Below are positions 12,785 to 19,593 of a DNA stretch of 20,824 nt, piece after piece. The first letter of the stretch is position 1. Every line of letters begins with the position of its first letter. Position numbers and translations under genes: made by a program. This stretch comes from an uncultured Faecalibacterium sp. (GTDB lineage Bacteria > Bacillota > Clostridia > Oscillospirales > Ruminococcaceae): NCBI GenBank assembly GCA_934512105.1, contig CAKSWQ010000038.1, positions 1 through 20,824 of the forward strand. The letters run 5' to 3'. The notes under the pieces were generated by a model. The model ran no database searches and was not told the origin of the DNA. It saw nothing but the letters and a program-made list of their open reading frames with translations.

Positions 12785-13777
12785 ATGTCCAAACATATCC
12801 TTGTCTGCCTGTCCATCAGCGCGGAGCAAAAGGCTCGCATCGAGGCAGTGCAGGGCTTTGCATACCGTTTTACCACCCCGGATACCGCCACAGCGGAGGA
12901 TGCCCTGTGGGCCGAGGCCGTGCTGGGCAATCTGCCGGTGCCGCTGATCCGGCAGAACGACCATCTGGAGTGGTTCCAGTCCAATGCAGCTGGTCCCAAT
13001 AACTATCTGGAGCCGGGTGTGCTGCCGGAGAGCTGCATCGTGACCAACGCTACCGGTGCTTACGGTCTGGCCATCAGCGAGTGTATGCTGGCAATGTGGC
13101 TCAGCCTGCTCAAGGAGCTGCCCACCTACCGGGACAACCAGCGGGAGCACCGCTGGGCACCCACCGGCCACTCTGTGGGCAGCATCGCGGGCAGCCGGGT
13201 GCTGTGCGTGGGCATGGGCGATATCGGCTCTAACTTTGCCCGGCGGGCGTATGCGCTGGGCGCTGAGGTGGTGGGCGTGCGCCGCACCGTGCACCCGGAC
13301 ACCCCCTGCCCGGACTACTGCACCCGTGTGGTGGCGCAGAGCGAATTGGACGCAGAGCTGCCGCAGGCCGACCTTGTGGCGCTGAGTTTGCCCGGCACGC
13401 CGGAGACGCTGCATCTGTTCGGCGCTGAGCGGCTGGCGCTCTGCAAGCGCGGCGCTATCCTGCTCAATGTGGGACGCGGCACCACCGTGGACGGAGAGGC
13501 GCTGGCAGCGGCGGTGCACAGCGGGCAGCTTTCCGGCGCAGGGCTGGATGTGACCGACCCGGAGCCGCTGCCGCCGGAGCATCCCCTGTGGGCAGAGCCG
13601 AACGTGATCATCACGCCTCACGTCACCGGCGGATTCAGCCTGCCCAAGACGCTGGACAATATCGTGGATATCTTTGCGCACAACCTCAAGCGCTATGCCG
13701 CCGGTCAGCCGCTGGATAACCAGATGGATCGCCGCACCCAGTATGCCAGCGGCGCACGGCTGCAAAGCACACTGTAA
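12785..13777 (+). CDS. D-isomer-specific 2-hydroxyacid dehydrogenase family protein
   Basis: A 330-aa NAD(P)-dependent oxidoreductase that would interconvert a 2-keto acid and its D-2-hydroxy acid. Seen: Rossmann motif V-G-M-G-D-I-G at 142-148, and the catalytic triad R231 (NVGRGTTVD), E260 (DVTDPEPLP) and H279 (ITPHVTGG), all conserved. The length matches the family. No ACT or other regulatory domain is present, so phosphoglycerate dehydrogenase of the long type is unlikely. The substrate cannot be told from sequence; the divergent N-terminal substrate domain fits the uncharacterised GhrA/CtBP-like branch. The ATG at 12785 has GGGAGGG ten nt upstream. Its frame continues upstream to 12614 through the promoter and is rejected. 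No strong terminator of its own is seen before the next promoter. Confidence 0.92.
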   Translation: MSKHILVCLSISAEQKARIEAVQGFAYRFTTPDTATAEDALWAEAVLGNLPVPLIRQNDHLEWFQSNAAGPNNYLEPGVLPESCIVTNATGAYGLAISECMLAMWLSLLKELPTYRDNQREHRWAPTGHSVGSIAGSRVLCVGMGDIGSNFARRAYALGAEVVGVRRTVHPDTPCPDYCTRVVAQSELDAELPQADLVALSLPGTPETLHLFGAERLALCKRGAILLNVGRGTTVDGEALAAAVHSGQLSGAGLDVTDPEPLPPEHPLWAEPNVIITPHVTGGFSLPKTLDNIVDIFAHNLKRYAAGQPLDNQMDRRTQYASGARLQSTL

Positions 13778-13789
13778 AGCCTGCGCTGC

Positions 13790-13818
13790 TTGACAAAACG
13801 GCGTGGGGGCGTTATACT
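13790..13818 (+). promoter_or_regulatory. Consensus promoter of a short RNA
   Basis: -35 TTGACA (13790-13795), a 17-nt spacer and -10 TATACT (13813-13818): one of the best promoters in the window. No protein-coding gene follows on this strand before a terminator about 100 nt away. Confidence 0.85.
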
Positions 13819-13824
13819 ACAAAT

Positions 13825-13927
13825 AGAAAAGGTGCTGCCTGCAATGGTCAGCTACCCTCTCTGGCAATCGATTAAAAAAGTAAACGACCGCTCAGGATTG
13901 GAAAGCTGGGGCGGTCGTTACTTTTTG
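13825..13927 (+). ncRNA. Putative antitoxin RNA convergent with the 47-aa peptide gene
   Basis: Predicted from a consensus promoter and an intrinsic terminator about 100 nt apart, with no coding sequence between. It runs into the 3' end of the small peptide gene and overlaps its mRNA through the shared terminator. The 5' part (13831-13866) resembles, in the same RNA sense, the leader of the peptide mRNA (minus strand, 14186 down to 14147) at most aligned positions. The 9-mer CCTGCAATG at 13838-13846 recurs directly at 14167-14175, so the two RNAs also share complementary segments. This is the layout of type I toxin-antitoxin loci such as Fst/RNAII or TxpA/RatA. No transcript evidence is available here. 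Confidence 0.6.
13874..13926. terminator. Bidirectional terminator shared by toxin mRNA and short RNA
   Basis: Arms at 13879-13892 and 13911-13923 form a 13-bp stem with one bulged A. There is a T run on the plus strand (13922-13926), and an A run at 13874-13879 gives T on the minus strand. The peptide's stop codon (13918-13920) lies inside the stem. Confidence 0.85.
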
Positions 13928-14061
13928 TTGTGAGAATAATGCTTTGCGCGCGGCTTATCCCGAAAGACATCCCGCGAGATCGTCCATGTCAACTGAATGA
14001 CACCGATGATGACTGTGGCCAGAAGGTTCAGTGCACTGAAAACAATATTCAAAACTTCCAT
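13918..14061 (-). CDS. 47-aa membrane peptide, probable type I toxin
   Basis: A small protein with one hydrophobic membrane helix (about residues 5-27: NIVFSALNLLATVIIGVIQL) and a basic, hydrophilic tail (RDVFRDKPRAKHYSHNKK). This is the design of Fst, TxpA and holin-like type I toxins, which damage the membrane when overproduced. The start at 14061 has a very strong ribosome site, AAGGAGGAG, seven nt upstream. The mRNA would start near 14,204, leaving a leader of about 143 nt in which CTCCTCC (minus strand, 14117-14111) can pair with the ribosome site (14075-14069) and mask it, as in known type I toxin mRNAs. The longer frame to 14220 is rejected. The toxin role is inferred from architecture. 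Confidence 0.75.
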   Translation of the reverse strand: MEVLNIVFSALNLLATVIIGVIQLTWTISRDVFRDKPRAKHYSHNKK

Positions 14062-14146
14062 GATGGAACTCCTCCTTTGGGTATCCTGTTGTAAAACATT
14101 CAAACCGTCCGGAGGAGAACAGTAAGTAACTCTCTCCGGACATTTC

Positions 14147-14186
14147 TGCCAAGAGGGAGCCGACCACCTGCAATGCAGACAGCACC
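14147..14186 (-). repeat. Toxin-leader copy of the short-RNA 5' element
   Basis: Read on the minus strand this segment matches 13831-13866 of the plus strand: both start GGTGCTG, continue YCTGCA, then GGTC-GCT, CCCTCT and TGGCA. There is a 6-nt insertion, two 1-nt indels and a few substitutions. The two copies therefore form an inverted repeat about 320 nt apart. Both sit near the 5' end of their transcripts. Confidence 0.65.
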
Positions 14187-14210
14187 TGCCGCTTTTGCTG
14201 CGGCAGACTA

Positions 14211-14239
14211 AGTATAGCATGATTTAGCGTGCTTTGCAA
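14211..14239 (-). promoter_or_regulatory. Promoter of the 47-aa peptide gene
   Basis: Read on the minus strand: -35 TTGCAA (14234-14239), a 17-nt spacer and -10 TATACT (14211-14216). The long leader to the ATG at 14061 is structured. Confidence 0.85.
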
Positions 14240-14320
14240 TGAAAAACGACCTGCTGCACAGTGCTTGTAAGGATGATAGCACAATATGTAGCTTTCCTTT
14301 ACGACCCCAACCGTGAAAAT

Positions 14321-14356
14321 GTAGAGCCGGAGCGTCCGCAGACGCTCCGGCTCTAC
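14321..14356. repeat. Perfect 16-bp hairpin without T run
   Basis: GTAGAGCCGGAGCGTC (14321-14336), loop CGCA, and GACGCTCCGGCTCTAC (14341-14356) form an uninterrupted stem. Neither side is followed by a U tract, so a simple terminator is unlikely. A smaller palindrome, TTCTGAA-TCG-TTCAGAA, lies at 14409-14425. The open frame covering this stretch (from 14261) has no ribosome site and is not called. Confidence 0.8.
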
Positions 14357-14440
14357 GAAATTATAAATAGCTTTTCTGCTGATGATGCGCAGAGCAACGC
14401 GGAGCGCATTCTGAATCGTTCAGAACGGAGGAACAGAAAC

Positions 14441-14474
14441 AAAAAACTGCCGCACAGGTGTACGGCAGTTTTTT
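14441..14474. terminator. Bidirectional terminator after the FMN-binding gene
   Basis: Perfect 12-bp arms AAAAAACTGCCG (14441-14452) and CGGCAGTTTTTT (14463-14474) with a 10-nt loop. It lies 13 nt past the stop codon of the leftward glnS-FMN operon, and a T run is present in both directions. Confidence 0.9.
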
Positions 14475-14487
14475 CTGTTTTACAGCA

Positions 14488-14877
14488 TCACTGCGCCTGT
14501 GCGAGGCAGGCGTCCATGGCGGTAAAGATGGCCTCGCTGGTCATGGTGGAGCCGGTGATAGCGTCCACACCGGCGGTGGAGCCGGTCTGGGTCAGCTGGG
14601 CTGCCAGCGTCTCAGCGGCTTTGCCGCCCAAGTCCGGGGTCTCGGCAGAGGCGTCCACCTGTACGGCAGTTACCTTGCCGCCGGTCACGGTGACTGTGAC
14701 GGTCACCTCGCTCAGGCAGCCCTGTGCAGAGGAGGTGTAGCTGCCATCGGTCAGGGGAGCGGCGTTGTCGGCGGCGGGTACGGTGCCGGTGTTGTGGATA
14801 TACAGGTTCAGCACAATGCCCATCAGCACGGTGGCCACCAGCATGAGCAGGATATTACGGGTCATTTTTGCGGTCAT
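14488..14877 (-). CDS. Membrane-anchored FMN-binding domain protein
   Basis: A 129-aa protein with an N-terminal membrane helix (about residues 8-28) that would act as a signal anchor, followed by an FMN_bind domain outside the membrane. Near the C-terminus, D105-A-I-T-G-S-T111-M-T-S matches the flavinylation motif (D-x-x-S/T-G-A/S-T) to which ApbE attaches FMN; T111 is the likely attachment residue. Family members carry electrons outside the cytoplasmic membrane, as in the RnfG and NqrC subunits and the flavin-based extracellular electron transfer protein PplA. It lies 27 nt after glnS with AAGGAG in the gap, so it is probably cotranscribed, although a functional link to glnS is not obvious. 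No apbE gene is visible in the window. Confidence 0.9.
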   Translation of the reverse strand: MTAKMTRNILLMLVATVLMGIVLNLYIHNTGTVPAADNAAPLTDGSYTSSAQGCLSEVTVTVTVTGGKVTAVQVDASAETPDLGGKAAETLAAQLTQTGSTAGVDAITGSTMTSEAIFTAMDACLAQAQ

Positions 14878-14904
14878 GGTATGGTATCTTCTCCTTGGGG
14901 GTGA

Positions 14905-16563
14905 TTATTTTGCGGGCTTGAAGCTGTCGCGCAGGGTGACCACCCGGTTGTACACGCCGGGGTTCTTGCTGTCCGGGGTAAAGAAGCCGGTGCGCACGAA
15001 CTGGAACTTTTCGCCGGGCTTTGCGTCCTTCAGGCTCTCCTCCAGCTTGCAGCCGGTGCGCACGGTGACGCTTTCCGGGTTCAGGTAGTCCTTGTAGTCG
15101 CTGCCTTCGGGGATGCCGTTCATGTTGGCTTCGGTGAACAGCTTGTCGTACAGGCGCACTTCGGCGTCCACACAGTGTGCGGCGCTTACCCAGTGGATGG
15201 TGCCCTTGACCTTGCGGCCGTCAGCGGGGTTGCCGTTACCGGTCTCGAGATCGGCGGTGCAGTGGATGGCGGCAATGCTGCCGTCGGCGTTCTTGTCCAC
15301 GCCGGTGCACTTGACGATGTAGGCACCCATCAGACGCACCTCACCGTCCACAGTCAGACGCTTGAACTTGGGAGGCGGCACCTCGGCAAAGTCCTCGGCG
15401 TCGATCCACAGCTCGCGGGTAAAGGCCACCTTGCGGGTGGTGGTATCGTTGGCTTCGCGGTTGGGGTTGTTGGCCACGTCAAAGTATTCGGTCTTGTCGG
15501 CGGGGTAGTTGTCCACCACCAGCTTGACCGGCTCTAGCACGGCAATGCGGCGCTGTGCGGTCAGGTCCAGCTCGCTGCGGATGCAGGCTTCCAGCTGGCG
15601 CATATCGATCAGGTTGTCAGACTTGGAGATGCCAGCCTCCCGCACGAAGGTGAAGATGGAGGTGGGGGTGTAGCCGCGGCGGCGCAGACCGCACAGGGTG
15701 GGCATACGGGGATCGTCCCAGCCGTCCACGATGCCCATCTCCACCAGCTCACGCAGGTAGCGCTTGCTCATGACCGTGTTGGTCATGTTCAGGCGGGCGA
15801 ACTCGCGCTGCTTGGGGAACTCGGCACCAAAGATGTTCTCGATGACCCAGTTGTACAGCGGGCGATGGTTCTCGAATTCCAGACTGCACATGCTGTGGGT
15901 GATGCCCTCGATGGCGTCCTGAATGGGGTGGGCGAAGTCGTACATGGGGTAGATGCACCACTTATTGCCCTGACGGTGATGCTCGGCATACTTGATACGG
16001 TAGATGGCCGGGTCACGCATATTCATGTTGGGGCTTGCCAGATCGATCTTGGCACGCAGGGTCTTTTCACCTTCCTTGAACTCACCGGCACGCATCCGGC
16101 GGAACAGATCAAGGTTTTCCTCCGGGCTGCGGTCGCGCCACGGAGAGGGACGGGAGGGCTTGCCGGCATCGGAGCCGCGGTACTCGCGCATCTCCTCGCG
16201 GGTCAAATCGTCCACATAAGCCTTGCCCTCGGTAATGAGCTTCTCGGCGTATTCGTAGCACTTATCAAAGTAATCGCTGCCGTAGAAGATGCCGCCGTTG
16301 GGGTCGGCACCCAGCCAGTGCAGGTCCTCGATGATGCTGTTGACATACTCCTCGCCTTCGCGGGCGGGGTTGGTGTCGTCCAGACGCAGGTTGAATTTGC
16401 CGCCGTACTGGTTGGCAATGGACCAGTTGATATAAATGGCCTTGGCGCTGCCGATGTGCAGATAGCCGTTGGGCTCCGGCGGGAAGCGGGTGTGGATCTG
16501 CTGCACCTTGCCCTCGGCAAGGTCGGCATCGATGATATCTGTCAGAAAGTTTTTATCAGCCAT
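14905..16563 (-). CDS. glnS: Glutaminyl-tRNA synthetase
   Basis: A 552-aa class I synthetase that charges tRNA-Gln with glutamine. Seen: the HIGH-type signature PPEPNGYLHIGSA (28-40), the KMSKS-type V264-M-S-K-R268, and the GlnRS block PRMPTLCGLRRRGYTP, followed by the anticodon-binding beta-barrel domains (about 330-552). The length matches bacterial GlnRS without the N-terminal eukaryotic extension. Many Gram-positive bacteria lack GlnRS and make Gln-tRNA by the GatCAB route; some Clostridia, including this one, carry GlnRS. The start at 16563 has AGGGGG seven nt upstream, and the longer frame to 16590 is not needed. A 7-bp hairpin lies in the leader just upstream of the ribosome site. Confidence 0.97.
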   Translation of the reverse strand: MADKNFLTDIIDADLAEGKVQQIHTRFPPEPNGYLHIGSAKAIYINWSIANQYGGKFNLRLDDTNPAREGEEYVNSIIEDLHWLGADPNGGIFYGSDYFDKCYEYAEKLITEGKAYVDDLTREEMREYRGSDAGKPSRPSPWRDRSPEENLDLFRRMRAGEFKEGEKTLRAKIDLASPNMNMRDPAIYRIKYAEHHRQGNKWCIYPMYDFAHPIQDAIEGITHSMCSLEFENHRPLYNWVIENIFGAEFPKQREFARLNMTNTVMSKRYLRELVEMGIVDGWDDPRMPTLCGLRRRGYTPTSIFTFVREAGISKSDNLIDMRQLEACIRSELDLTAQRRIAVLEPVKLVVDNYPADKTEYFDVANNPNREANDTTTRKVAFTRELWIDAEDFAEVPPPKFKRLTVDGEVRLMGAYIVKCTGVDKNADGSIAAIHCTADLETGNGNPADGRKVKGTIHWVSAAHCVDAEVRLYDKLFTEANMNGIPEGSDYKDYLNPESVTVRTGCKLEESLKDAKPGEKFQFVRTGFFTPDSKNPGVYNRVVTLRDSFKPAK

Positions 16564-16580
16564 ATAGGTTCCCCCTGTCA

Positions 16581-16597
16581 GGGCACGCAACGTGCCC
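16581..16597 (-). promoter_or_regulatory. Leader hairpin next to the glnS ribosome site
   Basis: GGGCACG and CGTGCCC form a 7-bp hairpin with a 3-nt loop immediately 5' of the AGGGGG ribosome site. It could tune translation or mRNA stability. It is too small for a T-box. Confidence 0.5.
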
Positions 16598-16617
16598 CCT
16601 TTTTCTCATAATACTAT

Positions 16618-16646
16618 ATAATACACTATTTTGCGTTTTTCTTCAA
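16618..16646 (-). promoter_or_regulatory. glnS promoter
   Basis: Read on the minus strand: -35 TTGAAG (16641-16646), a 17-nt spacer and -10 TATTAT (16618-16623). Confidence 0.75.
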
Positions 16647-16718
16647 GTACGGACTTGCGCGGCACATGGAAACCAGTTTTGCGGATCGACCTGTGGCGGC
16701 GGCAAAGCTTGCGGGAGT

Positions 16719-16754
16719 GCTAAAGGCTTCCCCCGACCGGGGGAAGCCTTTAGC
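16719..16754. repeat. Perfect 16-bp hairpin between yitT-family gene and glnS
   Basis: GCTAAAGGCTTCCCCC (16719-16734), loop GACC, and GGGGGAAGCCTTTAGC (16739-16754). The arm and loop lengths match the hairpins at 14321 and 17852. It lies 33 nt past the stop of the leftward YitT-family gene but lacks a U tract on either strand, so it may be a dispersed repeat or an RNA-stabilising hairpin rather than a terminator. Confidence 0.8.
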
Positions 16755-16787
16755 GGAAAATGGATCAAAAAAGGATACGAAGCGGTC

Positions 16788-17672
16788 TTAGTTAAAGGAG
16801 CGGAAGCCCTTGCCGATGATCTCGCTGGAGTTGACGATGGTGATAAAGCTGTGGGGGTCGTTCTCCCGCAGGAAGTTGCGCAGCTGCAAAGCCTGACGGC
16901 GGGTGAGCACGGTCACCAGCACGCTGAGCTCGTGGTGGGTGTAGGCACCGTAGGCCTTTTCCACCGTGGCGGAGCGGTTCATATTGTGGATGATGAAGTC
17001 CAGAATGGGCTGCGGGTTCGCGGTCATAATGGTGCACACCTTGCGCAGGCGGATGTTTTCGATGGCACCGTCCACCACGAAGGATTTGCCGATGAGGCCA
17101 AGGATACAGTACAGGCCCGTGCCCATGCCGAACCGCACGGCGGCTGCCAGCACGATGAGGATATCGCTGACCATCAGCGCCTTGCCGATCTCCATGGAGG
17201 TGTACTTGGCAAGGATCAGCGCCACGATGTCGGTGCCGCCGGTGGAAGCACCGATGTCAAACACGATGGCAGCGCCCAGCGCGGGCAGAAACACTGCAAA
17301 CACCAGATCCAGCATGGCATCGCCGCTCAGGGACACGCCGGAGGGATACAGCCACTCGCAGCCGGAAACGAAAAAGGAGAGCGCAAAGGAGGAGTAGATC
17401 GTCCAGCCCATGCACTTGATGCCCAAAAAGATAAAGCCCAGCACCACCAGCACCATGTTGATGATCCACATAAAGCCGCCCACGTTGATGCGGGGGAACA
17501 GGTCTGCCAGCAGGATGGACAGACCCGAGGTGCCGCCGAAGGCGAAGTGGTTGGGATTTTTAAAATATACGATGCCTACTGCCGTAAGCACAAGGCCGAG
17601 GTTCAGCAGGAAAAAGAAATTTAGATTCTTCAGCAGATTTTCGCGGCTGAAGGCTTCTTTTAAACCGTTCAT
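16788..17672 (-). CDS. YitT family membrane protein (DUF161 plus DUF2179)
   Basis: A 294-aa inner-membrane protein. The first two thirds contain about five or six hydrophobic helices (near residues 18-36, 66-86, 88-106, 117-138, 170-186 and 188-205) separated by G-rich loops such as AFGGTSGLSILLA and GASTGGTDIVALILAKY, typical of YitT/YpjC. The last 85 residues are the soluble DUF2179 domain ending VTVLTRRQALQLRNFLRENDP...ITIVNSSEIIGKGF. The transported substrate of this family is not established. The start at 17672 has GGAGG six nt upstream; the frame extending to 17717 lacks a start signal. It is monocistronic, with a promoter carrying a palindrome between the -10 and -35 boxes. Confidence 0.92.
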   Translation of the reverse strand: MNGLKEAFSRENLLKNLNFFFLLNLGLVLTAVGIVYFKNPNHFAFGGTSGLSILLADLFPRINVGGFMWIINMVLVVLGFIFLGIKCMGWTIYSSFALSFFVSGCEWLYPSGVSLSGDAMLDLVFAVFLPALGAAIVFDIGASTGGTDIVALILAKYTSMEIGKALMVSDILIVLAAAVRFGMGTGLYCILGLIGKSFVVDGAIENIRLRKVCTIMTANPQPILDFIIHNMNRSATVEKAYGAYTHHELSVLVTVLTRRQALQLRNFLRENDPHSFITIVNSSEIIGKGFRSFN

Positions 17673-17722
17673 GGATTTCCTCCAACAAAAAATACAGTGA
17701 TCTGGCCTGAATGCCATGCAAA

Positions 17723-17751
17723 AATATACTACCCTTGTACAAGGAAGTCAA
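17723..17751 (-). promoter_or_regulatory. YitT-family promoter with palindromic spacer
   Basis: Read on the minus strand: -35 TTGACT (17746-17751), a 17-nt spacer and -10 TATATT (17723-17728). The spacer holds the perfect 12-bp palindrome CCTTGTACAAGG (17733-17744). Repressors often bind such a site between the two boxes. Confidence 0.75.
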
Positions 17752-17844
17752 GGGATAAAGGAGAAGTTGTGGAAAAAGACGGAAAACAGCCGATAAAAGG
17801 TGAAAAAAACGACATATCCGGTGCGTTTTGGGCGTAAAAAGGCA

Positions 17845-17887
17845 AAACAAAGCGCCGCCCGCAGACAGAGCTGTCTGCGGGCGGCGC
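17845..17887 (-). terminator. uxaC terminator
   Basis: A perfect 16-bp stem, GCGCCGCCCGCAGACA (17852-17867), loop GAGC, TGTCTGCGGGCGGCGC (17872-17887). On the minus strand it is followed by TTTGTTTTG. It lies 31 nt past the uxaC stop codon. Confidence 0.85.
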
Positions 17888-17918
17888 GGAGATTCAGTTC
17901 AGGAAAAAGGGAAAGGGC

Positions 17919-19352
17919 TTACAGGTTGAAGTAACGCTTTGCGTTGTCGAAGCAGATGCCCTTGACAATCTTCTCCAGAGCCTTCTCGTCGTTGGGGTAC
18001 TCGCCGTCCTCGACCCACTGGCCGATGATGTTGCACAGGATGCGGCGGAAGTAATCGTGGCGGGTGTAGCTCAGGAAGCTGCGGCTGTCGGTCAGCATAC
18101 CCACAAAGTTGCCCAGCAGGCCAAGGCTTGCCAGACGGATCATCTGATCCTCCATGCCGATCTTGTGGTCGTTGAACCACCATGCGGAGCCGTGCTGGAT
18201 CTTGCCCGGCACCTCGCTGTTCTGGAAGCAGCCCAGAATGGTGCCGATCTGTGCGTCGTCGGCGGGGTTCAGGCTGTAAATGATGGTCTTGGGGCACTCG
18301 TCGGTGTCGTTCAGGGCGCTGAGCAGCTGTGCGATCTCGCCGCCGCAGGTGGCGGTGTTGATCATGTCAAAGCCGGTGTCGGGGCCCAGCAGGCTGTTCA
18401 TCTTGCGGTTCACGCCGCGCAGGCAGTTGTAGTGGATCTGCATGGCAATGCCCAGACGATGGTACTGCTTGCCCAGATGGATCAGGATGTAGGTCTGGTA
18501 CTTCTCAGCCTCTTCCACGGTGCAGCTCTCGCCCTTCATCACCTTCTGGTAGATGGCGTTCACCTCGTCCTTGGTGGCCTCACGGTAGGGGATGTAGTCC
18601 AGACCGTGGTCAGAAGCGCGGCAGCCCATCTCGGCAAAGAACTCGATGCGCTTGGTCAGGGCATCGGTCACGCAGTCGATGCAGGCCAGCTTTTCCTTGC
18701 CCACAACGGCAGCCAGCTTGGCCATGTACTCGGCAAAGCCGGGCTTGTTGATGTTGATGGCCTTATCGGGACGGAAGGAAGGAGCCACGGTGAACTTGAT
18801 GGTGGGATCTTCCTTGATCTTCTGGTGCCAGTACAGGTCGTCGATGGGGTCATCGGTGGTGCCGATGAAGGCCACGTTGCTCTGCTCGATCAGGCCGCGG
18901 ACGGTCAGCTTGGGATCGTGCTGCAGCTTGTCGTTGCACAGGTTCCACACTTCCTCAGCGGTGTCGCCGTTCAGCACGCCGTCGTAGCCGAAGAAAACGT
19001 GCAGCTCCAGATTGGTCCAGTGGTACATCGGGTTGCCGATGGCCATGGGCAGAGCCTCGGCAAACTTCTGGAAGCGCTCGCGGTCGGGCTTATCGCCGGT
19101 GATGTACTCCTCGGGCACGCCGTTGGAACGCATCACGCGCCACTTATAGTGGTCGCCGAAGTAGCTGCCGTCCGGGTTGCGGCCGCCCAGCCACACCTGA
19201 GCGATGTTCTCGAAGCGGCGGTTCTCGTAGATCTCGCGGGGAGGAATGTGGCAGTGATAGTCGCAGATGGGCATAGCAGCTGCATAGTCGTGATACAGAT
19301 GCTGTGCGGTAGCAGACTGGAGCATGAAGTCCTTATCCATAAATGCTTTCAT
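17919..19352 (-). CDS. uxaC: Glucuronate isomerase (uronate isomerase)
   Basis: A 477-aa cytoplasmic enzyme of the amidohydrolase-like uronate isomerase family. It converts D-glucuronate to D-fructuronate and D-galacturonate to D-tagaturonate, the first step of hexuronate catabolism. Seen: the metal-binding CDYHCHIPPREI block at 30-41 with H33 and H35; conserved DDPIDDL in the middle; and VGMLTDSRSFLSYTRHDYFRRIL near the C-terminus. The length is the family norm. The ATG at 19352 has AAGGAG ten nt upstream. It is divergent from uxaB, which uses its tagaturonate product. The promoter at 19451-19479 overlaps a TTGTATACAA-like operator, so it is probably induced by uronates. Confidence 0.97.
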   Translation of the reverse strand: MKAFMDKDFMLQSATAQHLYHDYAAAMPICDYHCHIPPREIYENRRFENIAQVWLGGRNPDGSYFGDHYKWRVMRSNGVPEEYITGDKPDRERFQKFAEALPMAIGNPMYHWTNLELHVFFGYDGVLNGDTAEEVWNLCNDKLQHDPKLTVRGLIEQSNVAFIGTTDDPIDDLYWHQKIKEDPTIKFTVAPSFRPDKAININKPGFAEYMAKLAAVVGKEKLACIDCVTDALTKRIEFFAEMGCRASDHGLDYIPYREATKDEVNAIYQKVMKGESCTVEEAEKYQTYILIHLGKQYHRLGIAMQIHYNCLRGVNRKMNSLLGPDTGFDMINTATCGGEIAQLLSALNDTDECPKTIIYSLNPADDAQIGTILGCFQNSEVPGKIQHGSAWWFNDHKIGMEDQMIRLASLGLLGNFVGMLTDSRSFLSYTRHDYFRRILCNIIGQWVEDGEYPNDEKALEKIVKGICFDNAKRYFNL

Positions 19353-19450
19353 GGGATTTTAACTCCTTTTCTCTGATGAATTTGTTAAAATTTAGACAAA
19401 AACGGGCATGGAATTGCACCTGCTTGGAACGGGCAGGCTGCCTTACCCTT

Positions 19451-19479
19451 AGTATACCGGAAAACTCCGATGTATACAA
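19451..19479 (-). promoter_or_regulatory. uxaC promoter overlapping operator 1
   Basis: Read on the minus strand: -35 TTGTAT (19474-19479), a 17-nt spacer and -10 TATACT (19451-19456). The palindromic site ATGTATACAA (19470-19479) covers the whole -35 box. Confidence 0.8.
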
Positions 19480-19593
19480 CTGAAAAACTGCCAAAATTTC
19501 ACCCTTGGAATTGTACAAACCGCTGGAAATGCGCTAAATAGCCATTTTTGGACTAAAAACATTGCACAAAACACTTGACTTCTTTGTATACAA
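19470..19593. promoter_or_regulatory. Pair of TTGTATACAA-like operators in the uxa divergent region
   Basis: ATGTATACAA (19470-19479, one mismatch) and TTGTATACAA (19584-19593, perfect 10-bp palindrome) are 114 nt apart. Each sits inside one of the two divergent promoters. The half-site TTGT-ACAA is typical of GntR-family operators, the family of UxuR/KdgR-type uronate repressors. A related TTGTACAA (8 bp) lies at 19511-19518. The regulator gene is not in the window. Confidence 0.75.

Noticed and set aside
12695..13765. 356-codon open frame opposite the hydroxyacid dehydrogenase
   Set aside because: The plus-strand gene has an intact Rossmann motif, catalytic triad, promoter and ribosome site; the reverse frame has none.
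14261..14740. 159-codon plus-strand frame spanning a perfect hairpin and the terminator
   Set aside because: It runs through a bidirectional terminator into the antisense of the FMN-binding gene and has no ribosome site.
18057..19376. 439-codon open frame opposite uxaC, and a 442-codon frame at 19449-20777 opposite uxaB
   Set aside because: Both are mirror frames of well-supported uronate genes with high GC, with no start signals and no recognisable domains.
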